In this document: one piece after another, positions 24,100-38,103 of the stretch
Numbering within the stretch: the stretch's first letter is position 1
Layout of the letters: every line of letters begins with the position of its first letter
From: Hypericum androsaemum
Lineage: Eukaryota; Streptophyta; Magnoliopsida; Malpighiales; Hypericaceae
Reading direction: 5' to 3'
Length of the DNA stretch: 64,000 nucleotides
Assembly: GCA_963995505.1 (NCBI GenBank)
Contig: OZ023180.1
Location: forward strand, 13,592,689 to 13,656,688
Notes under the pieces: model-generated
Seen by the model: the letters and a program-made list of their open reading frames with translations, nothing else
The model's database searches: none
What the model was told of the DNA's origin: nothing
Translations under genes and position numbers: made by a program

Positions 24100-25031
24100 A
24101 TCTGTATTAGGTCAAAAGTCATGTATTGATCGGATCCAAATTTATTTCCAAAGCCACATTTAAAGCAAACACGAAGAGAAGTAGAAGGCAAAAAGAAGTT
24201 GAGCCTGCAATGGGGAGATTCCAGGCGCTTGACGTGGGGAACAGGTTCAAGCATCTTCACGACCACCCTCCAACGCTTCCGTACCATATCCAAGGTCAAC
24301 CTTAAAGACACTCTTAAAGACAATCAGTGATGATAGGTCTCCACCCGCAATCACACCAGGCTCAGCTCCTCAACGGCTAGGCAATCTAGCTCTAGCTCTA
24401 AGCCTAGCCCATCTTTCTTTGGTTGCATGAGCCGGAGCTCAAAGACCGTAAGCTCGGGCAAACAGATCCTCAACTCCCTCGCATTGCACCCACCCGAAAG
24501 CCTAGACTCCTCAAGGTTGGGGCACCAGGAGATTAGATTGGAGGCTAGTTGACGGAGGTGAGCCTCAGGGATCAGAGGGAGGGGAGCTGTACCGGGAAGG
24601 CAAGGAGGGTGAAGTGGCAGCACTCCAAGGACAGGGACTCGAGTGGGGCGGTGCCATTGTAGAGGACGGAGAAGGGGAACTCCTAGCACATCCGCAAGGG
24701 GTTGGAACATGAAAGTACCACGTTTAGGTGGCGGACCCCAATCATTGACGACGTGCATGATCTAGGGGTCGAGGGAGCGGCTGGCAGTGGGGCAGGAGGA
24801 GCGGTCTTGGAGGAGGAGTGCCTCGTCCACGAAGAGGCATTATGACAAGACGGTGGTCGACCGGCAGTTGAATCTCGCGAACTCAAAGGTCAAGGATGGG
24901 GATCGGGCCCACAGTTGGAAGAACCGGCGGAAGACCATGGAGGTTAAGACGGCAGCTAATGTTGGGAGTGATAAGGATATCTGATCCTTCTGTAACTCCT
25001 CTCCGAGTTGTATGCTAGGCTGCCTCTTCAA
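24100..25031 (-). pseudogene. Second-type F-box/LRR pseudogene
   Basis: On the minus strand, 25031-24840 reads like the F-box region of a plant F-box/LRR protein (DQISLSLPTLAAVLTSMVFR, then FFQLWARSPSLTF). LRR-like sequence follows in 24758-24351 (CPNLEESRL, ARELRICLPELTVFELRL, LELDCLAVEELSLV). Stops and frame changes separate the parts (for example after CRSTTVLS and before IMHVVNDWG). The F-box has lost several usual residues. It differs in sequence from the duplicated F-box genes, so it is a separate subfamily. Its 5' end abuts a Copia fragment. Confidence 0.7.
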
Positions 25032-25566
25032 ACCTCTTCTGATCTACGTTTGAAGGCCTCACCTTATCTACGTTTGAAGGCCATCATGATCTTGTGCAAC
25101 AATTGTATTACCTTGTAGTTATAGCTGTAGTTATCTTTAGTTTAAACTTGAATCAGTTACCACTCATCGTGGACTCTAATTGTATTATCTTGTAGTTACA
25201 GCTATATATAATTGTAACCCTGGCACAGCAAGAAAGACAAGTGAGCTATCATTCTCTTCATGGTATCAGAGCGTTTTACTCTAAAGAGCTGCATCTGTTA
25301 AAAATTTCCCCTCCCGTGAATCACCATGTCCTCCTCCAACTCTCAAAATGCTTCCATCCCCGTTCCCCAGTTCAGTCAGAAACTGACCTCTGGTAATCAT
25401 CTTCTCTGGCAATTGCAGTTGGAGCCGATGTTCCGTGGCCACAACTTGAGGCATCATGTTGACGATGTTGTGTCCTCTCCCTCTCCCATGATTTCTAGCC
25501 AGCCAAGGTACTCCTTCCTTAATCCCCATCGACGGAAGCTCTATTGTAGCCATGCTGATTCCTAAT
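25000..25566 (+). mobile_element. 5' end of a Copia element: LTR, primer site, gag start
   Basis: TGGTATCAGAGC at 25261-25272 is the initiator tRNA-Met primer site. The preceding ~250 bp, with a TATA-like GCTATATATAATTG (about 25201), would be the LTR. ATG 25326 opens a gag N-terminus of 79 codons (PQFSQKLTSGNHLLWQLQLE, then RGHNLRHHVDD), typical of Ale/Retrofit-type Copia gag. Homology stops at about 25540 and a stop follows at 25563, so everything downstream is missing. The LTR start is unclear and lies close to the F-box pseudogene. Confidence 0.75.
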
Positions 25567-26630
25567 TCGGAGTTTGCTGATTGCTATCAGCAGGATTAAA
25601 AGATCTTTTGTTGTGTGAAGCACTATAACAGCCTGTTAGAAACCTCTAAAAAATGAGAATTGGAATTCTTTATCCAACTTTTTTTTTTAAAAAGGTTAAT
25701 GTGTTTGGAACCAATTTTTCCTGGAAATGGAATCTTGTATTGTTTAAAAACTCAAGATTTGGAATTGTATGGTAATAGGTCGGATTTGTAGGAACCAAAA
25801 CGAAATTGGTACTAAATGACTATTATACCCTCTATTATCCTAATCCTAATATAATAAAGAAACCAAACCCATACAGCACCTATCCCGACAACATCATCAG
25901 CATCGTAAGCACTTGCAGGTGCTTAAGCAACGACAATGTGTGCAACCCCGAGACACAATGGTTCGGGCTGGAGAACAGCACGAGAAGCTCAACGATAGAG
26001 AAGCAGCCTTCTTTACCAATCAATAGGAGATTCCTGCAACTATTTGGAAAACGTTTCACAGGGGTGTTCGTCGGCTTAGTATGATCTCGTCTATGTTGGC
26101 ATGACACACAAGTAACGAGCTATCAGAATTCTGGGTTTTTCTTTGCCAAAAACAGCTCAGAATCACAGAGTACATGATCAATGCAACTTTATCCAAAGAC
26201 TCGTGAGACGAACAAGGTCGAAACCACGTGATACTAAAATGAAGATTACTATGTTGGCTCCTCTCTATCTGCTAGAATATGTACAACGTGAAACGGATTG
26301 TAAAGATCAATTCCATGATAAAAGTTCATGAAATGAGATAGCTTCTACCAGGGCATTTGTCTTTCCCCAAAATGGAATTATCTACTCGAGCAACAATTTT
26401 GTGTTTCACCGTCTCAACTTTGTGAATGCAACTGCAATTAATCTCTCTGAAGTTTGCAACTGCAATTAACCTGGTACGAAGAGTTGTCCCGTCTTTGCGG
26501 TTCTCTACCCAACTTCAATGTAGATTAGTCCGTTCGGATACCCGAAAACTAGAGCATTCTCGAACCTCGCATAGAGTTCTGTAGTCTTTGCGGTTATCAT
26601 CGGACAACAGATTGTAAATTTTCTCTGGCA
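25567..26630. other. Spacer with one dispersed repeat; 3' flank of the SRP54-like gene
   Basis: Contains copy 2 of the 118-bp repeat (25756-25870). Short ORFs on both strands (plus 25806-26084, minus 25880-26107) show no known domain. 26400-26630 is probably 3' UTR of the minus-strand SRP54-like gene. Confidence 0.45.
25756..25870 (+). repeat. 118-bp dispersed repeat, copy 2
   Basis: Same orientation as 19809-19926; both end in AAAGAAACCAAACCC. Differences are single-base substitutions and two or three small indels. Confidence 0.75.
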
Positions 26631-29038
<2,408 letters not shown>

Positions 29039-29810
29039 GATTTAGGGTTTAGCAATGGAGAGAGAGCGAATGAAGATTACAATTAAACCGCCTTCCTTTT
29101 TCTATACTCTCTCTATTTTCCCGCCTGCGGACTGCTATTTCCCGCCTCTTTAAAAGCCACGTCATTGCTCCTTCCACTTATAAGTCGTCTCCATCTCAAG
29201 CGACCAGTGTGCCTCGATTGATTTGGGGATTGGCTAATTACCCTAAGATCTCTCGTCTATATCATAATTACTAACAGGGTCCGTTCTATTTGAAAAATTA
29301 TTTTTCCGTCCTCGTTCTTTGTTTAAATGTTATGTTGGTCTCAAACCCTTATCTGGATGACGTCATCGGTTGTTTTTGGCTAGGGGTGCAAGACCAATAT
29401 TCAACCAAAGAGCAAGGACTGCTAAATAAATTTTTAAATAGTAGTAACCTTTACGACATAGATCAAGGACTTGAGAGTAATTTGTCATTTCGGAATTTTT
29501 CGTTCCCTTTTCTCTCTGCTTATGGATATATATAGCCGAGGGAATGGATGATGTTTTAATTGAACCAGCTCTTTATCATAATGATATTTTCTTATATAGG
29601 CAATTACCCTCTACTCTTTATTCGTTAATTACTAATCACAGTAAAATATCGCTTTTGATATATTATCGTACAAGAGGTTTACGCTTTTCATCCAAACATA
29701 TTAAAATTAATTTTTTGGACAATAAATACATTTAAAAAAATTTACTATATTCAACTCATCTAACATCTCGACCTATATCGTTATTCAAAAGTTACACTCA
29801 ATTGAGATTT
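29039..29810. other. Upstream region of the SRP54-like gene and AT-rich spacer
   Basis: 29039-29150 is likely 5' UTR/promoter of the minus-strand gene. A palindromic TGACGTCA (bZIP-type site) is at 29358-29365. 29380-29810 is AT-rich with no exon recognised. Confidence 0.4.
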
Positions 29811-30177
29811 TTTTTCACAACAAGACAGCGTTCACAAAGACAACCCGGAAATAAATCAGAAGATGAATGTGCGGGGCGGTGTGTGGATAACGGGCCGGTG
29901 TCTGAGGGCAGCATCTATGGCCCGCCCTCTCCACTCTGAGAGTTGTGCCGTATGACCCAGGCGAAAGCCCGAGTTTCCTGGTTCCTAGAGCGGAGGGCAC
30001 TGCGTGAGGCTGATTTCATAGAGCAGCGATTACCTCCTGCTCTTGGCAGTATGTGGACAACGAGCCGGTGCCATTTTGGCCCAATATGCTGGCTCTCGAA
30101 GTTGGGTTCGATCAGACCATCACTTTTTGCAATTTCTTCGATGCATGAGTCAGGATACCACCAATTAGTATAAAATA

Positions 30178-30617
30178 GTTATGGTTCGAGCCTCTCCACT
30201 GCTCAAACCGGAGATGGGGTTCTCGTCGAGACTGACATGCACAGCACTCGGAATGGACCATTGCTTGCCCAGTCAGCCTCCGTTGGTGCGGCTATTGCAG
30301 GCAGCGACGGTCTCTTGCTGACCAGACAAATATCCAATTATCTCCAATCATACATTCCATTGCAAAGAACTTCGTATTAAGTTATGGGTTTAGCATATCC
30401 ACTGCTCAAATTAAGTTATGGTTCGAGCCTCTCCACTGCTCAAACCGGAGATGGGGTTCTCGTCGAGACTGACATGCACAACACTCGGAATGGACCGTTG
30501 CTTGCCCTGTCGACCTCCGTTGGAGCGGCCATTGTAGGCAGCAACGGTCTCTTGCTGACCGGGAAAATATCCAATTATCTCCAAGCATACATTCCATTGC
30601 AAAGAACTTTGTATTAA
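30178..30617. repeat. 203-bp unit repeated with 236-bp period
   Basis: Copies at about 30178-30380 and 30414-30617 begin AGTTATGGTTCGAGCCTC and end GCAAAGAACTT(C/T)GTATTAA, with about 95 % identity. A short partial third match (GTTATGG...CCACTGCTCAAA) lies between them. ORFs cross the units on both strands but none resembles a known protein. The GC-rich 29860-30110 stretch next to it may be part of the same unknown gene remnant. Confidence 0.8.
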
Positions 30618-31534
30618 CAAGCACACAAACATACATTCTAACCTACTCCTGATACAACTCTTAAGATTTTTAGATACAACATACAAGCCATACGATACCA
30701 AAACAGCACTAGTTCATGGTCCTCCATGAACTACTAAATTATTGCAAGGAAGTTGTATGGTGAGGATCATCTAAGCCTGCACAGCCGTGGATGCTCAAGC
30801 CGTGCTCATTGGGGAGAAATGTCCTTGATGGTTGGAGCTGCTCTGCAGTCATCGGGAAATCCAGCCAAGAGGCCCTTGAAAGATTCCACCTTCTCTTGTT
30901 CCTTCAGCAAAATAAAGAAAATTCAAAACCTTTGTCAGCCACAGCAACAGAAAAATCAAATCCTCTTGCAAGTACGATGTAAATGGTCTGCATACAGAAA
31001 GGGAAAAAATGATAGTTTGTATGAGAAATACCAGGCTCTAAAAATTCGAAGGATCCACCAGCAGCCGAACTAAACTTGCATTTGTTTCACGACTTAAAAT
31101 AATACCCGAACCATAAGCCAGGAGATCTTACAAAGTCCCTCAAATAGAAAATCGTCGCAAACTTTGCAGACAATTGAGATAAGGGTAAACAAGCTGTACC
31201 TGAAGAGGTAGCGCAAGAGGACTTTGCAACTGATGCCAAAGAGTTTCTTTCAATGCCTGAACGTCAACTAAGTCTTGTCATATTGGACCTCAATTTTATT
31301 TACCTAAATTAACACGAGAAACAAGAAGTCATGTCATGTGACCTGCAGTAAATGTCAATTCTTTTGTAGTGCTCCTTTCTCTCGACTAGCCATTGCACTA
31401 GTCAACCAGTCAATCCATATGAGAGCTATAGGCACAAAAGTTTGCGGTATCAAAAAGAACCATCTCCAAAGTACCAACCTGTCGAGGTTGAGTAACGAGC
31501 GGGTCTGGCTCCTCCACATCACTGTATGCAATTC

Positions 31535-31934
31535 TGGAAGGTCCACGGGCTGCCTGAAGGTTATACCCGTGATCGCAGGAGGCCGAGGCTTCTTCTTGCC
31601 TCGCTTCGCCGTCGTTTTCGCTGGAATTTAGCGAGAGCGAGAGAAAAAGAGAACAGAAGAGAAGAAGAAGAAAAGAGGAGACTTCTTTATTGATATTCGA
31701 TAAATCAAACCTAGGCACGAAGGCTCAATTTATAGCTAACGCTTACAAACTAAAAAGGAACAAAATCAAACCGAAAAGGAAAAGGACTAAACAGTCGAGA
31801 TAATCCTCTTATTCAAGCAACAAATTGAAAGGGAAAAAATTGACTAATGAAGTCTCCTTGACCGAACTTGCTATCGGCTTCCTATTTAGCCACTTTTCTT
31901 CTTGCGTCTATGGTACGATTTTCCCCACATGACA
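31535..31934 (-). repeat. Chromovirus 3' LTR
   Basis: 400 bp; about 94 % like 36110-36513 by eye. TATA-like CTATAAATTGAG on the minus strand near 31725. A purine-rich AAGGAAGGAAGTGA on the minus strand lies just inside (about 31937-31950). Confidence 0.85.
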
Positions 31935-34900
31935 TCACTTCCTTCCTTGAAAAAAAGCTCATCCTCGAGCTGGAAGTCAGAATAAGAATGATGAAAGTCG
32001 TCCAAAGGGACCCACGAGGCCTTGGCGTCCGGTAAGCCTTGCCACTGAACCAAAATATGCCAGACGTCACAACGACGGGCAGCCTTTAAAACATGGGTCG
32101 GAACTGGAAGGGCACGATCGTGCTTGACAGGAGATAATGCAGGAGGAACCATCGGAGGAGCGCCATAAAACTGTTTGAGCAAGCCAACATGGAAAACGTT
32201 GTGGAGGCGAGTTCCCGAGGGTAAGGTGAGGCGATAAGCCACATCCCTGACCTTCTCCACAACCTGGTAAGGCCCATAGAATCAAGGCCCCAGCTTTCCA
32301 AAAATATGACCCAGAAGTGAGGAAGCCGCCCGATGAAATAGACGAAGCCAAACTCAATCGCCAACAGCAAAATGGACCTCTCGGTGATGAGCATTATAAT
32401 ACTTCTTCGCATGCTGCTAGGAGTGAAGAAGACGCTCATGAATCTCCACGAGGAACTCGTCCCTGTTTTACAGCTGAACATCGACCGCCGCCACTGCTGC
32501 AGAATCGGGTTGATATGGGAGAAGAGACGGAGGCGGACGGCCATAGACCACCTGGAAAGGTGTAGTGCGGAGGGCAATTTGTAAGGACGAACTATAGCAA
32601 TATTCTGCCCACGGAAGCCAGGAGAGCCACTCACGGGGGCGGTCACCTGTTAAACAACAAAGATACATGGCAATAATCTTGTTGGTGACCTTAGATTGGC
32701 CATCGGATTGGGGGTGAAAGGCAGAACTCATGTGGAGGCGTAGCCCCGCTATGCGGAAGAGATCCTGCCAAAAGTGGCTAGTGAAAATTGGATCACGATC
32801 ACTAACAATCGAACTGGGAAAACCATGCAATCGTATGATCCCATCAAAGAAGGCGCAGCCACAGACGTCGCATTGTATGGATGACCGAGCGTAATAAAAT
32901 GAGCATACTTGGAAAATCGGTCCACCATCGTTAGAATGACCGATTTTTCATGAATCTTTGGGAGGCCCTCGACAAAATTCATCGCAATATTAGCCCAAAC
33001 TAGGGAGGGAAATTCCAACGGCTGCAACAACCTGGCCGGATGGAGATGCTCCATTTTGTTTCGCTGACAAATGGCACACGCCTTGACAAATTCCTGAACC
33101 AAACTGCGAGCGTGTGGAACATGAAAATCAACAAGAAGACGATGGAAAGTCTTTTATATGCCCTCGTGTCCAGCTGTGTGGGCCGCCTCTAGTAATGACG
33201 TTAAAAACACGGAAGAAGCTGGGACAAAAACTCATAGACTGTACAAGATCAAACCATCTGAAACACTCCAAGGGGCTCCTAGCTGACCCGCAGTAATCTT
33301 CTCGAGCAGTGTGGACAATTTCGAATCAGCTGTAAGTTTGAAACGCAATTCATCAAAAGACTGAAAAGTGGGTTCGGAGATAGCTATAATGTCACCGAGC
33401 TCAGATTCATGGCGTGAGAGTGCATCGGCCATGACATTCAGCATGCCGGGTTTGTACTCAACTTGGAAGTCATACCCGAATAGTTTGCTCACCCACTAAT
33501 GCTAAGGTATCGTAGATAGTCGTTGATCAAGCAAAAACTTCAAGCTGTAGTGGTCTGTGCTGATGGTAAAAAGACGCCCCCAAAGGTAGGGCCGCCAATG
33601 TCGCACGGCTTGTACAAGACTAATAAGCCCTCGCTCGTAGGCAGCCAGTTTAGCTTGGCGAGCAGCGATCGGTTTGCTGAAGAAAGCCAGTGGCTCGGAA
33701 CCTTGATGAACCACTACACTGAAATTGCTGCCTGAGGTATCGCACTCGACGATAAAAGACTTTGTGAAGTCTGGTAATTAGAGAACCAGAGCGGAGGAGA
33801 GAGCCTTTTTAAGTGCGGTGAAAGCCTGCTCGGCCTCCTCCGACCATTTGAATGCCTCCTTCCTCAATAATTTTATGAGAGGTGCCACGATCAATCCAAA
33901 ATCCTGGATAAACTTACGGTAGTACCCGGCCAGGCCTAAAAACTTGCACAAACTACGAGTGGAACGTGGAGTCGGCCAAGTCATAACTGAGTACACCTTG
34001 TCGTTATTCATGGCGACCCCATCCACTGAGATTACGTGCCCCAAGTATGCCACCGAGGAAGCCCCGAACATACACTTGGACTTTTTAAGATAGAACTGAT
34101 GCTGTTGCATTACGACAAACACTATCTAAACATGTTGTAGATGCTCGGACCATGACGGAATGTATATCAAGATGTCATCGAAGAAGACTAACACGAACCG
34201 ACGGAGGAATGGGAGTAAGACGTTGTTCATTAATGCCTGAAAGGTCGCCGGGGCATTGATTAGGCCGAATGGCATAACCAGGAACTCAAAGTGTCTGTGG
34301 TGAGTACGGAACGCAATTTTTGTAATGTCTTCTGGATGCATGCGGACTTGGTGATAGCCAGAGCGTAGATCAAGCTTAGTGAAAAAGCGTGCACCTCGTA
34401 GGCGAAAGACCTGTAAGCTCGGTAAAAAGCCCAGTAAATTCAGCGAGTAGGGTGTCCAGCAGCGTAGGATACACGCCTCGTATCGAGTGTAGGTGAAACA
34501 AGGGTGCTGCGATGCCCGTCCACATGATGTGACAACCCTCCCTCCAGAAAGTCATGCATAGGTTGTCAAAATTCCATAAGATGGGGCCCAGAGTGAGTAG
34601 CCATTGGAATGGTATAGCAGTCCACGTGGAAGTCTTCATCTCCAATGCGCATGGGAATGCCTCGACACATGCCCCCACTAGTGACTTTATCTCTGTTTGC
34701 GACTGCGACTTTGAGATCTGGTCGTGGTTCAACTACTATCCCGGACCGTGTGGCAACGCCTTCTCCTAGGAAATTATGTGTGGACCCGGACTCTAAAAGG
34801 GCTACGAACTGCTCTGAGCCAATCGAGACCAGTAGCTGCATCATATTGCCAGCTCAATTCCTGTTATAGCGTGGATAGACACTATCAGTAGGTCAAAGTT

Positions 34901-36062
34901 TGGGTCAGGTGTGTCGGTGTCTTCCTCTTCTTCGCCATAGCTAGCAATTGTTATGCAGAAGAGTCATTAGCATCGATGTCCGCGTGTGTACTGCTCATCA
35001 CAGTTGTAACATAACCCCTGCTTTCTTCTTTCTGCCAACTCAGTAAGAGATAATCATCAAGGTCGACTAGTGAAAGCCTTGGGTTGGGCTCCCGTAGGTG
35101 TTGCCGTGGTCTTGGGCCCAATTATAATGGGCGTAGACACTTGGGCCCACGTTGACCCTTTCATCGGTGCCCTTGTGGTTGTCGACAGCTGATTGCCCGG
35201 GAGTGTCCGCCGCTCGTAAGCACAGGCCAAACTCATAGCATCCTAGAGGTCTAGCGGGTTCATCAATTCGACATCCGTCAGTAGTGGATCTGGCAAACCG
35301 GTTGTAAACAGTTCCACCTGGCCTTGTGTGTCCAAGTTGTGGATTCGACAAACCAGTGCCCAAGATTGCTCCTGATATTGCTCTACCGTGCCTGGATAGG
35401 GTAATCGAGCAAGCTCCTCGAGATAGTTGCTTCGGGCTGGGGGACCGAAATGCTGATTACAGAGGTCCACGAAGTTGGCCCACAGGGGTTCTTCATAATT
35501 CTGCTCGAGCTGGTAATACCAATGTTGTGCGATCCCTGTAAGGTGGTACGACTCCAAATAAACCTTGTCCGTCTCTCGGGTTTGTTATCCTCGAAAAAAC
35601 TACTCACAGCGATTTAACCACGTGAGCGGGTCGTCCTTCCCATCGAAAGTTGGAAATTCCAACTTAAAATATCTTGGAGCCCCGATCCCTCTCTCCGTCG
35701 GTGGAGGGTCTTCTTCGTCTCCGTCGGGGTAGGCGTCCGTTATCGGGAAATGGGTCACTGCCATCGGACGGTCGGCATAGGGTGCTGGGTATCGGGGTCT
35801 GGTGGACCCGTGGCGGTAGTCCCGGCTCGCATGAGACGGCGGTTGAAATCCTCGGGTAGCGACGGTGGGTTGCCTGGAGTGTGTCCGTCGGATGGGTTAC
35901 CGGAGCCGTCGTCGGTGTCGGTAGGAGCGGTGGTTGGTGGGCCGCGCTGCTGGACCCATCGTCGGGCTTCTTCTCGAGGGTCGTGAGTCGCTGGGCCATG
36001 TTCTGCATCTGGTCCCGCATCTGGGGCATGTCCCGCAGTTGGTCCCGCATCTCCGTCACCAT
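31886..36062 (-). pseudogene. Chromovirus gag-pol, multiply frameshifted
   Basis: Minus-strand pieces in order: gag start 36062 (MVTEMRDQLRDMPQM...) and gag core 35557-35243; protease 34844-34566 (ALLESGSTHNFL, where the family has DSGS, so the catalytic Asp is replaced by Glu); RT 34341-34126 ([18 protein letters not shown]) and 34122-33778; RNase H 33714-33502; integrase zinc domain near 33102 (CAICQRNKMEH); integrase core 33000-32468 (DRFSKYAHF, SDRDPIFTS); chromodomain 32130-31950 (VLKAARRCDVWHILVQWQGL). Stops and frame changes separate most of them. The last frame (32260-31886) ends inside the 3' LTR. Confidence 0.85.
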
Positions 36063-36109
36063 TCGCAGCAGCTGGTTGGTGGCATCGTCGCCAGCCTCAT
36101 CGCCGGAGC

Positions 36110-36513
36110 TGGAAGGTCTACGGGCTGCCCGAAGGTTGTACCCGTGATCGACAGGAGGCCGAGGCTTCTTCTTGCCTCGCTTCGCCGTCGTGTTCGCTGG
36201 AATTCAGCGAGAGCGAGAGAGAAAGAGAACAGAAGAGAAGAAGAAGAAAAGATGAGACTTCTTTATTGATATTAGATAAATCAAACCTAGGCACGAAGGC
36301 TCAATTTATAGCCAACGCTTACAAACTAAAGGAACGAAATCAAACCGAAAAAGAAAAGGACTAAACAATCGAGGTAATCCTCTTATTCAAGCAACAAACT
36401 GAAAGGGAAAAAACTGACTAATGAAGTCTCCTTGACTTGACTGAACTTGCTATCGGCTTCCTATTTAGCCACTTTCATTCTTGTGCCTATGGTACGATTT
36501 CCCCCACATGACA
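36110..36513 (-). repeat. Chromovirus 5' LTR
   Basis: 404 bp. Its last ~140 bp (36110-36250) stay open in the gag frame and encode a Lys/Arg-rich segment (AKRGKKKPRPPVDHGYN) that runs on into gag without an ATG until 36062. Confidence 0.8.
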
Positions 36514-37848
36514 AGTTCCATCATCAAGCTGATCACCAAAGGGGCACTTTCATTATCCCACGATGGCCCTGGTTCATAATCACCATTTTGCCTAAACGTA
36601 TCTGCAAATGGAGACATCAGTTTTATATTTATTTTGTACAACTTATACATTAAACTATTGGAAGAACAGATGGTACTGCCCAAAAGATAATATAATCTTT
36701 TAGCTGCTATTGGAATTACACAGTTAAAAGGATTATTCAGTCTGAGGCGAAAAGAACATTGATGCGTCATGATTGTGGTTAGCAATACAGTTATTGGAGC
36801 GTCATACAAGAGACACGTTCTTTGATTTACAATCTTATCATCAGAGCGAAACAACTTCAATCAATTCTCTCTTTTCTCCGACTGTAAGCATTAGCTTCTG
36901 TTTTCAGATTTGACAAATAAGCCTAATCATGTTGCTGGTCCATCATTTCATCTTCATTCCGTAGCATAATTATAAGGAAAAGTATTTATATGCTAAAGGG
37001 TATTATAATTAGTATTCAACATGGAACTCTACCCGCCAACATTTCCACCACCTCTGTGATTGTAGGAGATGCTAAACCCAACATACTTCAACTCCACCAA
37101 ATTTTTCAAAGATCTTAAAAAAGTAGATGAGGAACATTTCCACCACCTCTGTGATTGGGATTTTTCAGAGGGACAAAAACATCTGGAATGTCTTCCTCCA
37201 AGGCTTTGGTAAAATCAATATCTGGTTCAGCTTTCTCCTTTTTCTTGTTTTCCTTTGTCGTAATAGGAATTCCTTCCTCATCAGTAGGATGAACTTCTGG
37301 TACTGTAGGACAGTAAGAGATGAGTAAGAACAGCAGAAGCACACACTCAACAACTGAGAGATCATTAAAAAGATTGATTTCCTTGTTTTCTAACTTTACC
37401 TTTGGTTTTGTGGTACTTCCAGTGTTCAGGGCCTGCCCAAGCATTCTGCTTTGATGAAAATCCAAAATTCAAGAATAGATAAGATACCTATCTATCTCAA
37501 ACCTATCTTCTGTGTCAGGATTGTTAAACTCAAATGTCTCTTCTCTCCCGCGGGAGTCAAATTTAAATTGTCAAGAGTTTAGTCAGTACCTCAAACAAGT
37601 GAGGTCAAGCAACAAAGACAGTAACTAGATGGCGAAAACATCAAAGAGCACTTGTACATCTTCCACTTGTAAACTCCAAGGTTGTTCAACAAGAGACTTG
37701 TCAGATTGCAGTCTTTCCACTGTCAACATCTTGTAACCACTTATTCGCCTAATAGAAGAAGCTCTTACCTTCTTCTCTATTTCTTTCTTTCACTGCAATT
37801 CCTCTTGCCCGTTATTAGCATTGGCATCCTCCACGTTTCCATCTCCAA

Positions 37849-38103
37849 TCAATGACATGAAACCACAAAAAAACTAAGGCCACCACTGAGTAACACCTCA
37901 TCACTCCAAAAACCTATCTTCTCCATCGATACACATAACTGAACTGTAGCTTCAAATTGAATAATGTCCAAAGAATCAACATAGTAGTTGAATCCAGGAT
38001 CGGCGCTAGGAAGAATCCCACTCAAAATCACAGCTAAATCATGATAGGTACAAGTGATTCCAACCAACGACGAATTCACAACTTGATCGAATCTACAAAC
38101 CAT
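37849..38103 (-). other. Unrecognised 84-codon ORF at the CAP-H pseudogene 5' side
   Basis: Minus-strand frame from ATG 38103 (MVCRFDQVVNSSLVGITC...) to a stop at about 37849. I do not recognise it and it does not resemble the CAP-H N-terminus. It may be a fragment of a neighbouring gene joined to the pseudogene, or chance. Confidence 0.25.

Larger units (their letters stand above)
31535..36513 (-). mobile_element. Ty3/Gypsy chromovirus inserted in the CAP-H exon
   Basis: 4979 bp between direct repeats of 400 bp (31535-31934) and 404 bp (36110-36513). Read on the minus strand, the repeats begin TGTCATGTGGGG and end CCTTCCA. Flanks are AATTC (31530-31534) and AGTTC (36514-36518), a 5-bp target duplication with one difference. 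The internal order gag, protease, RT, RNase H, integrase, chromodomain marks a chromovirus. No standard tRNA primer-binding site follows the 5' LTR (36109 downward). Confidence 0.9.
30745..37850 (-). pseudogene. Condensin complex subunit 2 (CAP-H/barren) pseudogene, interrupted by a chromovirus
   Basis: CAP-H is the kleisin of condensin I, which compacts mitotic chromosomes. Minus-strand exon remnants in gene order: 37830-37660 (GQEEL...; LLLNNLGVY in one frame, VLFDV in another); 37470-37400 (QNAWAGPEHWKYHKTK); 37290-37150 (DEEGIPITTKENKKKEKAEP, DIDFTKALEEDIPDVFVPLK); 36600-36519 (PSWDNESA, then FGDQLDDG in a shifted frame); 31529-31480 (AYSDVEEPDPLVTQPRQV); 31310-31200 (VNKIEVQYDKT, stop, then ALKETLWHQLQ in another frame); 30930-30750 (FKGLLAGFPDDCRAAPTIKD, then a deletion and NEHGLSIHGC). 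Several frameshifts and deletions are present, and the N-terminal part is missing. A 5-kb Gypsy element sits inside the exon between DDG and AYSDV. Confidence 0.85.

Noticed and set aside
29355..29368. TGACGTCA palindrome as a regulatory site of the SRP54-like gene
   Set aside because: It is over 300 bp upstream on AT-rich DNA and an 8-bp match alone is weak evidence; noted only in the region entry.
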